Part shown: piece by piece, positions 16,626 to 25,050 of the stretch
Layout: each line of letters opens with the position of its first letter
Position numbering within the stretch: position 1 is the stretch's first letter
Assembly (NCBI GenBank): GCA_026014705.1
Contig: JAOZHU010000035.1
Coordinates: forward strand, 1-64,000
Direction of reading: 5' to 3'
DNA length: 64,000 nucleotides
Source: Candidatus Bathyarchaeota archaeon
GTDB taxonomy: Archaea; Thermoproteota; Bathyarchaeia; Bathyarchaeales; Bathycorpusculaceae
Position numbers and translations under genes: made by a program
The notes under the pieces: model-generated
Databases searched by the model: none
What the model saw: the letters and a program-made list of their open reading frames with translations, nothing else
Told to the model about the DNA's origin: nothing

Positions 16626-17972
16626 ATGGCTTTCATGCGCAAGATTCTCCGTTTTCCCTCAATTCCCCACGGGCGTTTCACTTACAGGGGAAAAGGAGAG
16701 TTCGAAGGCATGGCGCTGCAATTGCGCGTAGAGCCAGATGGACGCGGCGTCATGGTGATAAACGCGAACACTGTGTTGCATCTTAACGAAACTGCGTCGG
16801 CTTATGCCTATTTCTTCATGCAGGGTGTGCCTGAAAGCAGCACGTTACAGAAAATTCGGCGAATGTACCGCGTAACTGCTGCGCAAGCGAAGGCAGACTA
16901 CGAGAAACTCGTTTACACAATAAGCACGTTGGCGCGCACGGAAAAGGTTTGCCCTGTGTCCTTTCTCGACATAGCCAAGGAAGAACCCTTTAGCTATCAA
17001 TACTCTGCACCGCTACGCATGGACTTAGCGCTTACTTTCAAATGCCCGAACAACTGCGTTCACTGCTACGCAGGCGGTCCGCATGAAACCGCGGAATTAA
17101 CCACGACGCAGTGGCGAGAAGTCATAGACCGCCTCAGCGAGATAGGCGTCTTCACCGTGACTTTTACAGGCGGCGAGCCAACACTGCGCGAGGATTTGCC
17201 TGAGCTGTTGCAGTACGCACAGAGTAAAGGCATGGTTACGGGGTTAATAACTAACGGCAGAAAACTCAAGGATAAAGCCTACGTGCAAGCGCTTGAAACA
17301 GCAGGCTTAGACTTTGTGCAGATAACACTTGAATCCCATTTACCGAAAATACATGATTTGGTAACCGCGGCAGAGGGCAGCTGGAAGGAAACCGTAACAG
17401 GAATAAAAAACTCTGTAAAATCGCAAATATACGTCACCACGAACACGACGCTAAACAAGCACAACGCTCCAGATTTCCTGCGAACTGTCGACTACCTCAA
17501 GGAGCTCGGCGTCGCCGCTTTCGGCTGTAACAGCCTCATCTACTCGGGAAAAGCAACCGCTGTAAGCCAAGAATTCACCCTGCCCATCAAAACCCTCAGC
17601 GAGTTACTACCGAAAATCCGAGACAAAGCCCAAGAACTCTCGCTGAAATTCCTTTGGTACACGCCCACACAGTACTGCCGCTTAGACCCTGTACAGCTAG
17701 GTTTAGGCGTTAAATCCTGTACTGCAGCACTCATCAACATGTGCATTGCGCCGAACGGAGACGTTTACCCGTGCCAGAGCTACTTTGAAAGCTTAGGCAA
17801 AATCCTTGCTGACTCATGGCAAGACATATGGAACAACCCGGTTGCCGCTGGGCTTCGCCGCAGAGATTACGCGGAGCCAAAATGTAGGGAATGCACGCAA
17901 CTGCAGGTGTGCGGAGGCGGCTGCCCTCTGGAGCTAAAAAAGGACAGATACCTCTGCGCGCAAACTGGCTAA
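16626..17972 (+). CDS. Radical SAM/SPASM enzyme with N-terminal PqqD-like region
   Basis: A 448-residue protein. Residues about 20-115 resemble a PqqD-like recognition domain (VINANTVLHLNETASAYAYF). The radical SAM core begins with FKCPNNCVHCYAGG (CxxxCxxC at about 141-148), then FTGGEPTLRED. A SPASM region has CIAPNGDVYPC, CRECTQLQVCGGGC and a last cysteine near the end, ligands for auxiliary Fe-S clusters. Enzymes of this build install thioether or C-C links in ribosomal peptides. The start at 16626 is chosen because GGAGGTG lies 11 bases upstream, inside the end of the preceding gene, and because the longer frame is only a shadow of the cysteine tail. The third gene of the 14.6-18 kb operon. 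Confidence 0.88.
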   Translation: MAFMRKILRFPSIPHGRFTYRGKGEFEGMALQLRVEPDGRGVMVINANTVLHLNETASAYAYFFMQGVPESSTLQKIRRMYRVTAAQAKADYEKLVYTISTLARTEKVCPVSFLDIAKEEPFSYQYSAPLRMDLALTFKCPNNCVHCYAGGPHETAELTTTQWREVIDRLSEIGVFTVTFTGGEPTLREDLPELLQYAQSKGMVTGLITNGRKLKDKAYVQALETAGLDFVQITLESHLPKIHDLVTAAEGSWKETVTGIKNSVKSQIYVTTNTTLNKHNAPDFLRTVDYLKELGVAAFGCNSLIYSGKATAVSQEFTLPIKTLSELLPKIRDKAQELSLKFLWYTPTQYCRLDPVQLGLGVKSCTAALINMCIAPNGDVYPCQSYFESLGKILADSWQDIWNNPVAAGLRRRDYAEPKCRECTQLQVCGGGCPLELKKDRYLCAQTG

Positions 17973-18055
17973 GAACAAAGGCGCAACACACTCCAAACTG
18001 TACATGCATGCGTTTATAGATGTGAAGACACTTGAAGTCATCACAAAGCAAGACC

Positions 18056-19276
18056 GTGAAGCTAGTGATTTTCGATGTTGAAGGAGTACTGATTCCAAAG
18101 AACCGTTTCCTCTTCGAAATCGGCAAAAACCATAGCGCGGCGCAAATGCTGCGCGTTCTGCTGTTCGGCTTTCTCTACGGACTGCACGCTGTTTCATTGA
18201 AATCCGCGTTAAAACACATTTTCGCAGGCTTACGCGGTGTGAAACTTGATTGGCTTTTGACAGTTGCCGAAAAAGTGCCCATAGCATCTGACGCCGGAGA
18301 GCTTTTCTGCCAACTTAAAGCACAAGGCTGCAAAGTCGCACTGATCAGCTCAGGAATTCCTACCGCAATAGTCAGCCATTTGGCCGCCAAACTTGGGGCG
18401 GAATACGGCTTCGGCTTTGATCTGGTGCTGAACGATGGTGTTTTGACAGGCGAGATTCGCGGAGACGTCATAGAACGCAACGGGAAGCTTCATCTCTTAT
18501 CAAAAATCCTCGCGACTGAAAAACTAAGCCTCAGCGACTGCGCCGTCGTAGCTGACGACCGCAACAATGTTGCCCTCTTTGTTCGCGAAACTCGTAAAGT
18601 AGCCTACAACCCTGACTTCAGGATACTCATCAAAGCAGACACGGTAGTGACAGGCAAACTGCAAAAAATTTTGCTTGCTGTGAATGGACAACCGCCACAG
18701 CATGCTTTACTCACACGGAACGACGTTTTGAGAGAAATCATTCACGCTTCAGGCGTCTCTGTGCCACTTCTCTGCAGCTTAATCGGCGTCAATGCGGTTA
18801 TCCTGCTGATTGGCGCTGTATCCGCGGTTTACGCTGCATCCGAACTGTTGCGCATGGAAAAGAAAAATCTGCCTCTCATTTCAGCGATAACACGCCATGC
18901 TGCTTCGCACACGGAGCTTTACGAGTTCACCGCTGCGCCTTTGTATTTTGCCACAGGCATAATGCTAACCCTGCTGTTTTTTAAAGCGCCTGTAAGCAGT
19001 GCCGCTATCGCCATTTTCACTTTAGGAGACAGTGCCGCCTCAATTTTCGGAAGCATGCTACCGCGAAAGCCTTTGCCGTTCAACAAGGGCAAAACTTTGG
19101 TTGGTTCCATCGCAGGGTTCATTTTTGCTTTTGCGGCTGGCGCATTTTTCGTACCGCCTCCGATAGCGCTAGTTGGCGCGGCAGCAGCCATGACTATTGA
19201 GTCTTTGCCGTTGCCTGTGAACGACAATGTTGTGATGCCTGTCTGCACGGCTGTAATTCTCGCGTTCATTATCTGA
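18056..19276 (+). CDS. HAD phosphatase fused to a dolichol/phytol-kinase-like membrane domain
   Basis: About 406 residues. The N-terminal half is a HAD-IB/SerB-like domain with the nucleophile loop VIFDVEGVLIP, the LISSGIP threonine/serine motif and VVADDRNN. The C-terminal half, from about residue 235, has about six membrane helices and the CTP-dependent prenol/dolichol kinase signature LGDSAASIFGSMLP...KGKTLVGSIAG. A linked kinase and phosphatase acting on isoprenoid or lipid phosphates is the simplest reading. The frame is open to a TTG at 18032, but the TATA-like CGTTTATAG at 18011-18019 places the transcript start beyond it, so the GTG at 18056 is preferred. Glutamate replaces the usual second Asp of the HAD DxD motif. 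Confidence 0.82.
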   Translation: MKLVIFDVEGVLIPKNRFLFEIGKNHSAAQMLRVLLFGFLYGLHAVSLKSALKHIFAGLRGVKLDWLLTVAEKVPIASDAGELFCQLKAQGCKVALISSGIPTAIVSHLAAKLGAEYGFGFDLVLNDGVLTGEIRGDVIERNGKLHLLSKILATEKLSLSDCAVVADDRNNVALFVRETRKVAYNPDFRILIKADTVVTGKLQKILLAVNGQPPQHALLTRNDVLREIIHASGVSVPLLCSLIGVNAVILLIGAVSAVYAASELLRMEKKNLPLISAITRHAASHTELYEFTAAPLYFATGIMLTLLFFKAPVSSAAIAIFTLGDSAASIFGSMLPRKPLPFNKGKTLVGSIAGFIFAFAAGAFFVPPPIALVGAAAAMTIESLPLPVNDNVVMPVCTAVILAFII

Positions 19277-19308
19277 AGCGAGGCGCAAGCGGACTCAGTT
19301 GTTTATCT

Positions 19309-19782
19309 TCAGAGGTTCATCAGGGCTTCTTCGTAGTTTTGCACGATGAATCTTTTACCCTTCCTTGCTACTACGTGTCCTTCCTGCTCTAGGTGCTGCC
19401 TCTGTTTTTCGGCTCCACCTGGATATTTCTCGTTCAAGAAGCCGCCAGTTTTCAATGTGCGCCAGTAAGGCGTGACATCTGCGTAACCTTGCTGCCTTCG
19501 TTCTTCGGCGGCGTGAGCGGCTATCCAAGCGAATATGCCTGTTGTCAGAGGACAGCCGATTGTGGCATTGTGTTTCCTAGCGAGGGCAGCTCGGATTTCG
19601 TTAATAGTTACCAGTTTGCCTGAGGGAACTTGGCGCATTGCTTCGTCTACTTCGATTGGTGCGGGTATGACTACTGTGCCTGTCCCCCATCGTTTGCTCA
19701 TTGCGGCGGTGATTTTTTCCACTTTCGGTAAGCCTTTGTTGTCGTGTAGTTTTTGGTTCCATGTTGGCTTTTTTGCCGGCAT
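19309..19782 (-). CDS. MGMT-like (alkyltransferase family) protein
   Basis: A 157-residue protein. The middle (about 50-90) has PSGKLVTINEIRAALARKH followed by NATIGCPLTTGIFAWIAAH, which resembles the DNA-binding and active-site region of the methylguanine methyltransferase fold. A conserved-looking YWRTLKTGGFLNEKYPGG follows. The usual PCHR active site is not present, though a cysteine occurs in IGCP. It could be a DNA-binding alkyltransferase-like protein without methyl transfer. No operon partner is visible; the GIY-YIG gene follows on the same strand after 60 bases. Confidence 0.65.
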   Translation of the reverse strand: MPAKKPTWNQKLHDNKGLPKVEKITAAMSKRWGTGTVVIPAPIEVDEAMRQVPSGKLVTINEIRAALARKHNATIGCPLTTGIFAWIAAHAAEERRQQGYADVTPYWRTLKTGGFLNEKYPGGAEKQRQHLEQEGHVVARKGKRFIVQNYEEALMNL

Positions 19783-19845
19783 GACCTCGCCTGTACCGTT
19801 ATTCTGCGGTGCGGTTTAATCAGTTTTTCGTTGTTGCCGCCTCAG

Positions 19846-20103
19846 CTATTTTACTGTGCCTCGTGAATTGACGAGGTGGAGTTTTTGTTGATGGGTTAGT
19901 TTCTTTATTTGTTTTTCGCGTTTCATAGCTTCTGCTCGTGAGCTGAAGAGTTCAATGTAAGCGACTTTCTGGGGCTTATGCATTTTTGTGTATCTTGCGC
20001 CTTTGCCGCTTTCGTGGAGCCTTATGCGGGCGTCGATGTTTTTGGTGTACCCTGTGTAGAAGCTGCCGTCTACGCATAGGATGACATAAACGTAGTAGGA
20101 CAT
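19846..20103 (-). CDS. GIY-YIG nuclease-superfamily protein (UPF0213 type)
   Basis: An 85-residue single-domain protein. It starts YYVYVILCVDGSFYTGYTK, the GIY-YIG motif pair in its VYV/YTG form, with the conserved arginine in IDARIRLHESGKGARYT and the late glutamate region EAMKREKQIKKL. This stand-alone class is common in bacteria and archaea and is thought to cut or process branched or damaged DNA, but the role is not established. The next two upstream open frames on this strand may be co-transcribed. Confidence 0.88.
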   Translation of the reverse strand: MSYYVYVILCVDGSFYTGYTKNIDARIRLHESGKGARYTKMHKPQKVAYIELFSSRAEAMKREKQIKKLTHQQKLHLVNSRGTVK

Positions 20104-20124
20104 TTTTCGCTCATTCTCCAGTGG

Positions 20125-20790
20125 TCAAGTGGCTTCGTCGAAGCTTATGAAGCTCTTTTGCAGTATGCGTTTCAGGTAGGTGTCTGGGTCGATTTCTTGG
20201 ACCCGTGCTTGGTCTACGTCGATGATGTATATTTCTTGTATGCGGGCGTTGCAGATTTCCTCCTGCGTGACTGGTGGGTTGCTGTAGTACTTGTCGCAGA
20301 GCGCTTGGATGAATTCAATGTCTGCGGATGTTCTTCTGCGCGGCGGCTTCGCCAGTGCTTTGGGAAACGGCAAGATGTAATGTGGCGGCACACCTAGGGC
20401 GAATTTTCCGGCGAAGCTGCTGTAGCGTATGATTTTGCTGGCTAACCGTGCTGACGTGTACGTTAGCGGGCTCAAGGCGTGTTCGGGCGGGATGAAGCCT
20501 GTTTCTATTTCCACGATTAGGTTTCCGTAGCCTTTTGTTGAGTACAGGTCGCATGTTAAGAGGTCATTCAAGCGGTATTCCAGTTGCACTTCGTAGCCTT
20601 TTAGAATGAGGTATTTGGCGCAGACGAGTTCCATTACCGAGTGGTTTATTTTCACTACGTTTTCTTTGTGGAGTTTCAGTAGCCACTCTTTGAGGTTGTT
20701 GAGTTTGTCTTGTGCGCTTGTGTTCACGTCGGCTGTGAGCCGTGAGAGTAAGGTAGATAAGTCTTGCTCAAAGCGTTCTCGGTTATTCAT
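20125..20790 (-). CDS. Uncharacterised protein with possible PD-(D/E)XK nuclease fold
   Basis: A 221-residue protein. The N-terminal third is helical (about 1-60). Residues about 64-97 read YEVQLEYRLNDLLTCDLYST then NLIVEIETG, the spacing of Glu, Asp and ExE/K-like residues seen in restriction-endonuclease-like folds, though the usual lysine is absent. A basic stretch KPPRRRTSADIEF lies near 151-163. Position 20790 is chosen because AAAGGAAAGGA precedes that ATG; an in-frame ATG at 20811 has none. A TATA-like GGTTTATATACC lies at 20855-20866. The nuclease assignment is weak. Confidence 0.55.
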   Translation of the reverse strand: MNNRERFEQDLSTLLSRLTADVNTSAQDKLNNLKEWLLKLHKENVVKINHSVMELVCAKYLILKGYEVQLEYRLNDLLTCDLYSTKGYGNLIVEIETGFIPPEHALSPLTYTSARLASKIIRYSSFAGKFALGVPPHYILPFPKALAKPPRRRTSADIEFIQALCDKYYSNPPVTQEEICNARIQEIYIIDVDQARVQEIDPDTYLKRILQKSFISFDEAT

Positions 20791-21032
20791 TGATCCTTTC
20801 CTTTGTTGCATTCGTTCTAATGTGCATTTTGGACTGTATGTTAAGTGTTCACGGTATATAAACCCGTAAACGCTGCATTATCATTCCCGGCTTGATCTTA
20901 AACGGGTTCAGAGTTTAAATAGTATCCATCGTTTGGCTGTGAATTGCCTATATTGCCATGCGTCATTTGCGGCAGTTTTGTTAAAAAAGTTTGCAGCGTG
21001 CTTAGCCTTTTATTATTATAGTGTGCAAACAA

Positions 21033-21040
21033 CTTTATAT
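21033..21040 (+). promoter_or_regulatory. TATA box of the structured RNA candidate
   Basis: CTTTATAT, centred about 30 bases upstream of the first base of the closing stem at 21067. Confidence 0.55.
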
Positions 21041-21066
21041 GAAGCTAAGTGGTTATAATGTATTTA

Positions 21067-21229
21067 CCAAGTTGGGGAGCATGCTGGAGCGATTCAGCAA
21101 GGAACAGTTGTCACATTGACTAACTGTCCAACGCGGTTCCGCGAGATAACATCAAACGGGGCAGGCAACTGGCGGTTGGTTAACAGCTGACTGAACTGCG
21201 CTGAACGTTCGGGCTTAGACTCAACTTGG
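21067..21229 (+). ncRNA. Structured non-coding RNA candidate of unknown family
   Basis: About 163 nt closed by an 8-bp stem, CCAAGTTG (21067-21074) with CAACTTGG (21222-21229). Inside are five further hairpins: TGCTG/CAGCA (21082-21099); a 12-bp arm with two single-base bulges (21101-21129, ACAGTT/AACTGT stacked on GTCA/TGAC); CGCGG/CCGCG (21132-21143); CAAC/GTTG (21166-21178); and CAGC/GCTG (21184-21203). A TATA box lies upstream and AAAAAGCCTTTTT plus a T-rich run lies directly downstream. No protein frame spans it. I could not match it to SRP RNA, RNase P, tRNA or C/D or H/ACA RNAs. The fold was worked out by eye. Confidence 0.65.
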
Positions 21230-21249
21230 AAAAAGCCTTTTTCTAATTT
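21230..21249 (+). terminator. T-rich terminator of the RNA candidate
   Basis: AAAAAGCCTTTTT followed by CTAATTT directly after the closing stem. Archaeal polymerase stops at such T-runs. Confidence 0.5.
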
Positions 21250-21606
21250 GCTCTGGTTACATTCTTATTGCCGACGGGGTTCTACTCTTTGAAGGGCATT
21301 CAAAATCGCGTTTTCTGTTGTGAGTTTTGGTATGTGCAACATGGCTTTTTGGGATGTATTTGGCTGCACGAGCAACCGCGATGTTTGTGAATGCTTTTAT
21401 TTCTGTTTAAGCTAGTATCATGCGCCGGATGATGAGAAGGCATTAGCTTGACCATCATGGGATGACAACTCAGAGTTACTCGGACGGCAAACGCTAATTC
21501 CTGAACAATTGTCAATTGAACAGTAATTTTTAATAACCCTGCAGGCATCTCTTCCACTATTACGTTAACCAAAGGAGAGATAGCAACGGGTTCAGGCTTC
21601 AAAATC

Positions 21607-23169
21607 GTGTTAACCGCCTCAGCCACCGAAATGAGCGATTTCTTCAACAACCCCTTCATGGCGTTCGTAGGCGGATTCGGCATAGGCCCAATCCCACTGG
21701 GCTACGCAAGAAAAACCCTCTACCCGCGAGTCCCACGAACCAGCAGCGGCAGAGCAAAATACGCTCCATATGGCTTGAGAAAAGTTGAAGCTATGCTGCT
21801 AGCCAATGGCTTCACGGAAGCAGACGTTGTCGTTGTGCACCCTGAAGACTTGGACGCGTTCGTAGGCACAGACACGAAAGTGGTCGGCATCTCTTCAATG
21901 GACCCAACAGGCATGGGCTACGTGAGCAAAACATACTCTTCAATCATCGGCGGAGGCGAACCCCTAAACGCCATCGAATTTAAAAAACTCGTAAGCCACC
22001 CGAGCATCAAGAAATTTAAACCTAAAATAATCGTAGGCGGCTTCGGCTCATGGCAGCTGGAACGCAAACATGTGTCAGACAGCTACGGCGTAACTTGCGT
22101 TTTCATAGGCGGCAGACCAGACGAAATAGTAGCTGTTTTCAAGAAAGCCGTCAGCGGCGAACCGCTTCCACGTGTGGTGCGCGCTGCTGAATCCGCAGCT
22201 AACTGGGATTACACAACAATGCCCTTGGTGAAGCACGCGGCTATTCATGGTGCAGTGGAGATTTCCAAGGGGTGCGGCAGAAACTGCCAGTTCTGTACGC
22301 CGACTATGCAACGCAAAGTAGACATACCGTTAGAAAGCATCATGAGCGAAGTTGCGACAACTGTGAAAGAAGGCAGCGACCACATCACCCTAGTTACCGA
22401 AGACCTGTTTCTCTACGGTGCAAAGGATAAGAAATTTATCCCCAACAAGGAGGCAGTTGTCAAATTAGCCAAAAGCGTGGCTGATTACCCAGGCGTTAAA
22501 AGCATACAGGCTTCGCATATGTCGCTGGCGCCAATCGTCTGCAACCCGGACATGATTAGGGAATTAGCGGAAATATTGATTGAGCGTAGCTGGTACTCGC
22601 ATGGGAAGAAACCCATAATCACTGCGGAGACAGGCATCGAAACAGGCAGTTCACGGCTGATGCGGAAGTATATGGCGGGAAAGATGCTGCCCTACAAGCC
22701 TGAGCAATGGCAAGAAATAGTCACCAGCGCATTTGGCATCCTGAATGATAACGACTGGTATCCGCTGGCAACGCTCATCATAGGATTGCCTGATGAAAAG
22801 GAAGAGGACGTTCTCCAAACACTTGAGTTAATGGATGCGTTGAGGGACTACAAAGCGTTTTATGTGCCGCTGTTCTTTGTGCCTCTGGAAAACTGCATAC
22901 TCATGAACAATAAGGGCGCAGAGTTAGATTCACTTTCAAAAGCCCGATGGGACTTCTTCATACGCTGCTGGGAATACAACATCCGCATCTGGCGCGACAC
23001 GTTCCTAGAAAACAGATTCTCCAACCCTATTGCTTACACGGCTGTAAACAATATCGCCATACCGACCTTTGCCAAGATAATGGGTATGTACTACGGTTGG
23101 AAACGTGGGGAACAGCTGAAGGAGGCTTTCTGGCGGCTCGGTATGCCGCAAAAGCCAACACAAACCTAA
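21607..23169 (+). CDS. B12-binding-domain radical SAM protein of unknown function
   Basis: A 520-residue protein. The first 190 residues form a Rossmann-like region similar to cobalamin-binding domains (VVVVHPEDLDAFVGTDTKVV and PKIIVGGFGSW), without a clear DxHxxG motif. The radical SAM core begins near 210 with EISKGCGRNCQFCTP (CxxxCxxC) and continues VTEDLFLYG, ITAETGIETGS and IIGLPDEKEEDV. The substrate is unknown, and no linked partner gene is visible. The GTG at 21607 is used because no better start lies upstream in frame. Its stop codon interlocks with that of trmI. Confidence 0.85.
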   Translation: MLTASATEMSDFFNNPFMAFVGGFGIGPIPLGYARKTLYPRVPRTSSGRAKYAPYGLRKVEAMLLANGFTEADVVVVHPEDLDAFVGTDTKVVGISSMDPTGMGYVSKTYSSIIGGGEPLNAIEFKKLVSHPSIKKFKPKIIVGGFGSWQLERKHVSDSYGVTCVFIGGRPDEIVAVFKKAVSGEPLPRVVRAAESAANWDYTTMPLVKHAAIHGAVEISKGCGRNCQFCTPTMQRKVDIPLESIMSEVATTVKEGSDHITLVTEDLFLYGAKDKKFIPNKEAVVKLAKSVADYPGVKSIQASHMSLAPIVCNPDMIRELAEILIERSWYSHGKKPIITAETGIETGSSRLMRKYMAGKMLPYKPEQWQEIVTSAFGILNDNDWYPLATLIIGLPDEKEEDVLQTLELMDALRDYKAFYVPLFFVPLENCILMNNKGAELDSLSKARWDFFIRCWEYNIRIWRDTFLENRFSNPIAYTAVNNIAIPTFAKIMGMYYGWKRGEQLKEAFWRLGMPQKPTQT

Positions 23170-23999
23170 ACAGTAGCGTTGTTTTCTTCATGCGTAACCT
23201 TGAGCCTTAACGCTTTCCGTGCATGCGTAATATAACCCGTGTGCCCGGTCATCATTGTGTGTGGGCGAGTTTTTCCGCGTTCCACCTGCATACCGCGCAT
23301 TAGGCATTCTACAGTTTCGATGCAGACAAAATTATTCTCCTTCAAAGCCTCGGTTGTTCTCACAACCTGGTCTATAGATGGGCTGAAAGACACAATTATC
23401 CCCGACGGTTTTAGTGCGTCGTAAGCATGGGGCACAACCAGCCACGGCGTAGCTAAATCCAGCACTACGGCGTCCACGTCGCGCTCATCAATTCCCGCCG
23501 TAACATCTTTGCTCTTCAGTTCAACAAAATCCAACAAGCCTGCACGTTTAAGGTTTTTTTCCGCCGCCTTTTGGAATTCTTCCCGAATCTCGTAAGTGGT
23601 AACCTTGCCTGTTGGCTTGACGTAATGCGCAAGTGCCGTAGTCAACGCGCCGGTGCCTGTGCCTGACTCGACAACGCGGCTTCCCGCGCCTATTCCGCTG
23701 AAAATAACCATCAGCGCAGTGTCTTTGGGATACGTTATCTGAGTTTTGCGCGACGACTTCATGATATAATCCGTTAAAGCTGGCTTCAGAGCAGCGAATT
23801 CCACGCCTAGGCTGGTTCGAACTGTGGCACCGAATTCCATGCCGATGAGCTCATCAAGCTTCAGGTAACCCTTATGAGTGTGAAAAGTTTTCCCAGTCTT
23901 CACTTTCACCATGTACGTTCGCCGCACATCTAAATAAAGAATCACGTAGTCGCCTTCGCATATTTTCTCAGTGGCCAACTTTTCTGTCACCTGAAACAT
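23166..23999 (-). CDS. trmI: tRNA (adenine-N1)-methyltransferase TrmI
   Basis: A 277-residue enzyme with the small N-terminal beta domain (about 1-75, YVILYLDVRRTYMVKVKTG) and a class I methyltransferase domain. The SAM motif is RVVESGTGTGALT (about 103-115), and DAVVLDLATPWLVV is the motif IV region of TrmI. Archaeal TrmI methylates A57/A58 in the T-loop of tRNA and works as a tetramer. The length and order fit the family. It faces the radical SAM gene and shares a 4-base stop overlap. Confidence 0.92.
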   Translation of the reverse strand: MFQVTEKLATEKICEGDYVILYLDVRRTYMVKVKTGKTFHTHKGYLKLDELIGMEFGATVRTSLGVEFAALKPALTDYIMKSSRKTQITYPKDTALMVIFSGIGAGSRVVESGTGTGALTTALAHYVKPTGKVTTYEIREEFQKAAEKNLKRAGLLDFVELKSKDVTAGIDERDVDAVVLDLATPWLVVPHAYDALKPSGIIVSFSPSIDQVVRTTEALKENNFVCIETVECLMRGMQVERGKTRPHTMMTGHTGYITHARKALRLKVTHEENNATV

Positions 24000-24048
24000 T
24001 TAGCTGGAAGTAAAATTACATGCGTGTAATTTAAACCTTGAATGGCGC

Positions 24049-24321
24049 CTAGGGCTTTTTCTCTTTTTCTGCGATTAGCCGCTTCAATTTGCGCTCCATT
24101 CTCAACTCGTATGCGTGCTCCTTAACTGGCGGCGGCAGTCGCTTCCGCTTATGAACGAGATTCGGCGGCACAATGCGTCTCTCGCCAACGTTAACCGCGA
24201 CTTTTTCACCCTCAACCACGTCCTCAAAAGCCTCCAGCGCCTCAATAATCCAGTAGCCCACGCTTTTGGTGACTGCCTTCACTTTGTACTTGCCCTTGTA
24301 ATAATACCTCTCTTCGCTCAT
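24049..24321 (-). CDS. Small basic protein of unknown function
   Basis: A 90-residue protein from the ATG at 24321. It has an N-terminal beta-like section (YYYKGKYKVKAVTKSVGYW), a middle acidic stretch, and a strongly basic C-terminal helix (VHKRKRLPPPVKEH and LRMERKLKRLIAEKEKKP). This may be a nucleic-acid or ribosome binder. The frame extends to 24423, but a TATA-like CGTTTTATATGGG at 24354-24365 (minus) makes the later ATG the likely start. It is divergent from a LysE-type exporter. No family recognised. Confidence 0.65.
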   Translation of the reverse strand: MSEERYYYKGKYKVKAVTKSVGYWIIEALEAFEDVVEGEKVAVNVGERRIVPPNLVHKRKRLPPPVKEHAYELRMERKLKRLIAEKEKKP

Positions 24322-24379
24322 AGCAACCCTCAACATTTTCCTTGGACATATACCCATATAAAACGCACGCAAAGCAAAT

Positions 24380-24386
24380 GTTATAT
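24380..24386 (+). promoter_or_regulatory. TATA box of the first LysE-type gene
   Basis: GTTATATC, about 45 bases before a TTG start that has AGGAG at 24415-24419. Confidence 0.45.
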
Positions 24387-24429
24387 CACTCAAACCCGTG
24401 AACCTAAAACATTCAGGAGCCAAGAAAAC

Positions 24430-25047
24430 TTGGAATTAGGTTTCCTCGTTAGCGGTATAGTAATCGGCTTCTCAATAGCCGCGCCCGTTGGACCCATAGG
24501 TGTGCTGTGCATACGCCGCACGCTAGCAGATGGGCGCCTCAACGGCTTAGTCTCAGGCTTAGGAGCCGCCACCGCCGACGCTGTTTACGGCAGCATTGCT
24601 GCATTCGGGTTAACAGTTATCAGTAACCTGCTCATTCAACAACAAATGTGGCTGCGCCTCTTCGGTGGAGCATTCCTGATTTTCCTCGGTGCAAAAACCT
24701 TTTTCAGCAAGCCCCCCGAAACGTCAACTCACGAAAACCGCAAAGGACTCATGACGGCGTATGGTTCAACTTTTTTTCTTACGCTTACGAACCCTGTGAC
24801 TATTTTGTCGTTTGCAGCGATTTTTGCAGGAATCGGCTTGGGAAGCACTGTGGCGGATTATGGTTCAGCCGCGTTGCTGGTTTTCAGTGTTTTCGCAGGC
24901 TCTGCCCTGTGGTGGCTAATTTTAAGTGGAACCGTGAGCTTGCTGCGGAAAAAAGTAACTCAGCGCGTGTTACAGTGGATCAATAGAACGTCAGGCGCTA
25001 TAATTGTAGGCTTCGGCGCGTTCATTCTCATAAGCCTGCTCTTTTAA
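24430..25047 (+). CDS. LysE-family amino-acid exporter
   Basis: About 205 residues with six membrane helices. It opens LGFLVSGIVIGFSIAAPVGPIGVLCIRR, in which APVGPIG is the LysE/RhtB signature. The NPVTILSFAAIFAGIG segment marks the second half. These transporters export amino acids or related compounds in exchange for protons. The start is a TTG at 24430 with AGGAG 10 bases upstream; a longer frame to 24115 overlaps the divergent gene and is rejected. A second family member is at 44705. Confidence 0.88.
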   Translation: MELGFLVSGIVIGFSIAAPVGPIGVLCIRRTLADGRLNGLVSGLGAATADAVYGSIAAFGLTVISNLLIQQQMWLRLFGGAFLIFLGAKTFFSKPPETSTHENRKGLMTAYGSTFFLTLTNPVTILSFAAIFAGIGLGSTVADYGSAALLVFSVFAGSALWWLILSGTVSLLRKKVTQRVLQWINRTSGAIIVGFGAFILISLLF

Positions 25048-25050
25048 GAG

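Larger units (their letters stand above)
20791..21606. other. Gene-free region holding a structured RNA candidate
   Basis: About 815 bases without a convincing protein gene. It contains the minus-strand promoter of the 20125 gene (20855-20866), the structured RNA candidate with its own TATA box and T-rich end (21033-21249), and a TATA-like TTTTTAATA near 21527-21536 for the downstream radical SAM gene. The open frame at 21300-21683 on the minus strand has no start signal and overlaps the radical SAM gene. Confidence 0.6.

Noticed and set aside
21067-21229. Signal recognition particle RNA as an identity for the structured RNA
   Set aside because: The conserved SRP helix 8 motif is absent and the length is about half that of archaeal SRP RNA.
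21300-21683. 127-codon minus-strand frame before the radical SAM gene
   Set aside because: Overlaps the radical SAM coding region, has no start signal, and the first part is low-complexity.
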